From: a virus
Length of the DNA: 64,000 nt
Direction: 5' to 3' (one strand)
Virus record (IMG/VR): IMGVR_UViG_3300032304_000700
Span: 25,400-89,399 of that record
Of this stretch, positions 62,953 through 64,000 are shown in pieces. The position numbers and the translations under genes are program-made. Under the pieces are notes generated by a model that was given only the letters and a program-made list of their open reading frames with translations, was not told the DNA's origin and made no database searches. The stretch's first letter is position 1, and every line of letters starts with the position of its first letter.

Positions 62953-63285
62953 TTATATTAAATGTCTTACTAATATTGTTAATGATATTACTATCCATAT
63001 TGTATTGAATAGAATCAATGTAGGTAAATCCTTTCTCATTGATGCCCAAATTAATAATGAAGATGTAAGTAATGTTAAGAAATGCATATACCATAATTCA
63101 ATACCAAATATTAAACCTGGTACAATGATTATAGCTTTAGCCATCCATGCACAAAACTCAATTACATTATAATCCGTCCAATAACTTTTATCTTTGAACA
63201 TAATAATTCGTTTCCAAATTCTTTTAACTCCAATTGTCAAAAACAAAGCAGTTAAAAATACAATATATGTCATTATGTATTTCAT
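62953..63285 (-). CDS. Small multi-span membrane protein
   Basis: A 110-aa protein with three hydrophobic segments: IMTYIVFLTALFLTIGV (residues 4-20), IIIVPGLIFGIELWYMHFLT (about 52-71), and LILFNTIWIVISLTILV (about 90-106). It is basic between the first two. No holin dual-start or catalytic motif is evident. One base separates it from the DUF2061 gene. Confidence 0.62.
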   Translation of the reverse strand: MKYIMTYIVFLTALFLTIGVKRIWKRIIMFKDKSYWTDYNVIEFCAWMAKAIIIVPGLIFGIELWYMHFLTLLTSSLLIWASMRKDLPTLILFNTIWIVISLTILVRHLI

Positions 63286-63286
63286 A

Positions 63287-63496
63287 TTATTTTTTTAGTC
63301 CGTATTTTATCCACTTATACCAAATTCTTTCGTGAATATAATATTGAATAGGTTTATATACCAATTCTGCTACCCCAAATGCGGCACCTATTTTTATTGA
63401 ACCACTTATCAACCACATTAATAAGAAACCAACTACGGTACTTATAACGCGATATGAAATGGTTTTTGCAATATGTCTTTTACGCTCTACTACCAT
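63287..63496 (-). CDS. DUF2061 membrane protein
   Basis: A 69-aa protein matching the DUF2061 pattern: KRHIAKTISYRVISTVVGFL, a membrane helix, then IGAAFGVAELVYKPIQYYIH and ERIWYKWIKYG. Two membrane segments are likely. The function is unknown; in bacteria it often sits beside adenylylsulfate kinase genes, and here it overlaps the nucleotidyltransferase gene by 17 bases, a linkage worth noting. Confidence 0.82.
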   Translation of the reverse strand: MVVERKRHIAKTISYRVISTVVGFLLMWLISGSIKIGAAFGVAELVYKPIQYYIHERIWYKWIKYGLKK

Positions 63497-63878
63497 CTTC
63501 AGTATCTATATTGTAAACAATTACATCTCCATTTGAGTCAATGTATTTTTTTCTAATTGCAGTTCCACTAATTTGTTCTATTTCTTTTGGTGGTTCGTGA
63601 TATATTACATCATATCCTACACCTCTACCATAGTTTACACTTTCAATGTCTGGAATAATTGATAACATTATTTTATCCCAATTGTTTGTAAAAAATGGTT
63701 CTTTTTGTAATTCTTGTAATACTTCTTGTGCTGATTTAGGATTATTTTCATCCTTTTCTACATCTCTAATTGCAACCCAACAATTATTTCCTTTTTCTAA
63801 TTGTTGATTGATTAACCACTCATGTCCTTTGTGCCAAGTTTGCCATCTTCCGATGAATAATGCGTATTTTCTTTTCAT
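63480..63878 (-). CDS. HxGH nucleotidyltransferase (adenylyl/cytidylyltransferase-like)
   Basis: A 132-aa single-domain protein. ALFIGRWQTWHKGHEWLI carries His16-x-x-His19 of the HxGH motif, and ISGTAIRKK (residues 103-111) corresponds to the ISxTxxR motif. These bind ATP in NMN, pantetheine or glycerol-phosphate nucleotidyltransferases. It shares both motifs with the second half of the 750-aa protein but is otherwise different. The substrate is not evident. Next to DUF2061 and a 2OG oxygenase, it may belong to a small metabolic cassette. Confidence 0.8.
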   Translation of the reverse strand: MKRKYALFIGRWQTWHKGHEWLINQQLEKGNNCWVAIRDVEKDENNPKSAQEVLQELQKEPFFTNNWDKIMLSIIPDIESVNYGRGVGYDVIYHEPPKEIEQISGTAIRKKYIDSNGDVIVYNIDTEDGSRA

Positions 63879-63884
63879 TGTATA

Positions 63885-64000
63885 TTATATTAATTCGTTT
63901 TTTTCAATTATTATATTTTTGGTTAATGGTAATACTATTGACCATCTCTCACCTTTTGTTATTTCTTTTATTTCATGTGGGACCGTACAATAATATGCGA
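63885..64000 (-). CDS. 2OG-Fe(II) oxygenase, C-terminal fragment (5' part beyond window)
   Basis: An open frame entering from the right edge and ending at TAA 63885-63887, seven bases before the nucleotidyltransferase ATG. The 37 visible residues include CTVPHEIKEITKGERWS and VLPLTKN. A His (distal iron ligand) followed by a Thr-Lys-Gly-Glu-Arg segment and a final strand is the typical end of prolyl-hydroxylase-type 2-oxoglutarate oxygenases (H-x-V-x-x-V-T-x-G-x-R), in which the Arg binds 2-oxoglutarate. Such genes are frequent in marine T4-like phages. Confidence 0.75.
   Translation of the reverse strand, partial: AYYCTVPHEIKEITKGERWSIVLPLTKNIIIEKNELI

Noticed and set aside
1-64000. tRNA genes, integrase, insertion sequences or attachment sites
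   Set aside because: I looked in the non-coding gaps, which are nearly all under 110 bases, and saw no cloverleaf arms, transposase motifs or terminal repeats. A covariance-model search would be needed to exclude a tRNA inside a coding overlap.

Overview
The window is a densely packed, visibly AT-rich stretch of a large T4-like contractile-tailed bacteriophage genome. All genes but one lie on the minus strand. The T4-type core is recognisable: large terminase (gp17), portal (gp20), prohead protease (gp21), prohead core/scaffold (gp22-like), baseplate gp5, gp25 and gp6, a DnaG-type primase (gp61), the recombination nuclease gp47/gp46, and a gp55-like late sigma factor. The host is inferred, not shown. 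A Bacteroidota (flavobacteria-like) host fits the base composition, the near absence of Shine-Dalgarno sequences, and a ribosomal protein bS21 gene with a Bacteroidota-like N-terminus.

Layout, in + coordinates (transcription runs right to left). 1-7.7 kb is the head module: scaffold (partial), bS21, a DUF5856-like protein, gp21 protease, an EF-hand protein, a DUF3008-like protein, the portal, and a two-domain basic protein. 7.8-13.2 kb holds terminase, a membrane-anchored protein, a Cys-rich protein, a 750-aa two-domain nucleotidyltransferase and a 41-aa protein. 13.2-31.4 kb is an accessory glycan island. It contains a minimal split thiamine-diphosphate E1 pair, RmlC, a sugar epimerase, six SGNH-hydrolase-like proteins, several glycosyltransferases (two of GT7 type with a LamG domain inside the catalytic domain), a lone LamG protein, a radical SAM enzyme and a methyltransferase. 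31.4-36.5 kb carries the S74-chaperone tail fibre and a small companion. A single + strand gene at 36.6 kb encodes a ribbon-helix-helix regulator. 36.7-41.5 kb is replication/recombination (fused gp47-gp46, primase, T7-type endonuclease I). 41.5-59.6 kb is the tail/baseplate module, interrupted by one glycosyltransferase-like gene. 59.6-64 kb holds a carbamoyltransferase, late sigma factor, peptide deformylase, small membrane proteins, a second HxGH nucleotidyltransferase and the end of a 2OG-Fe(II) oxygenase.

How the parts may work together. The gp55-like sigma, peptide deformylase and bS21 suggest that the phage adjusts host transcription and translation. The scaffold gene directly downstream of bS21 has a full AAGGAG ribosome-binding site, while nearly all other genes have none. 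This suggests that phage bS21 may open the anti-Shine-Dalgarno for head genes. A 10-bp phased repeat (GAAAACTAAA) occurs both in front of the ribbon-helix-helix gene and between bS21 and the scaffold gene, giving a candidate phage regulon. The glycan island next to the tail fibre most likely decorates the virion or the host surface; this is inference. No tRNA genes, CRISPR arrays, integrase or insertion sequences were seen.
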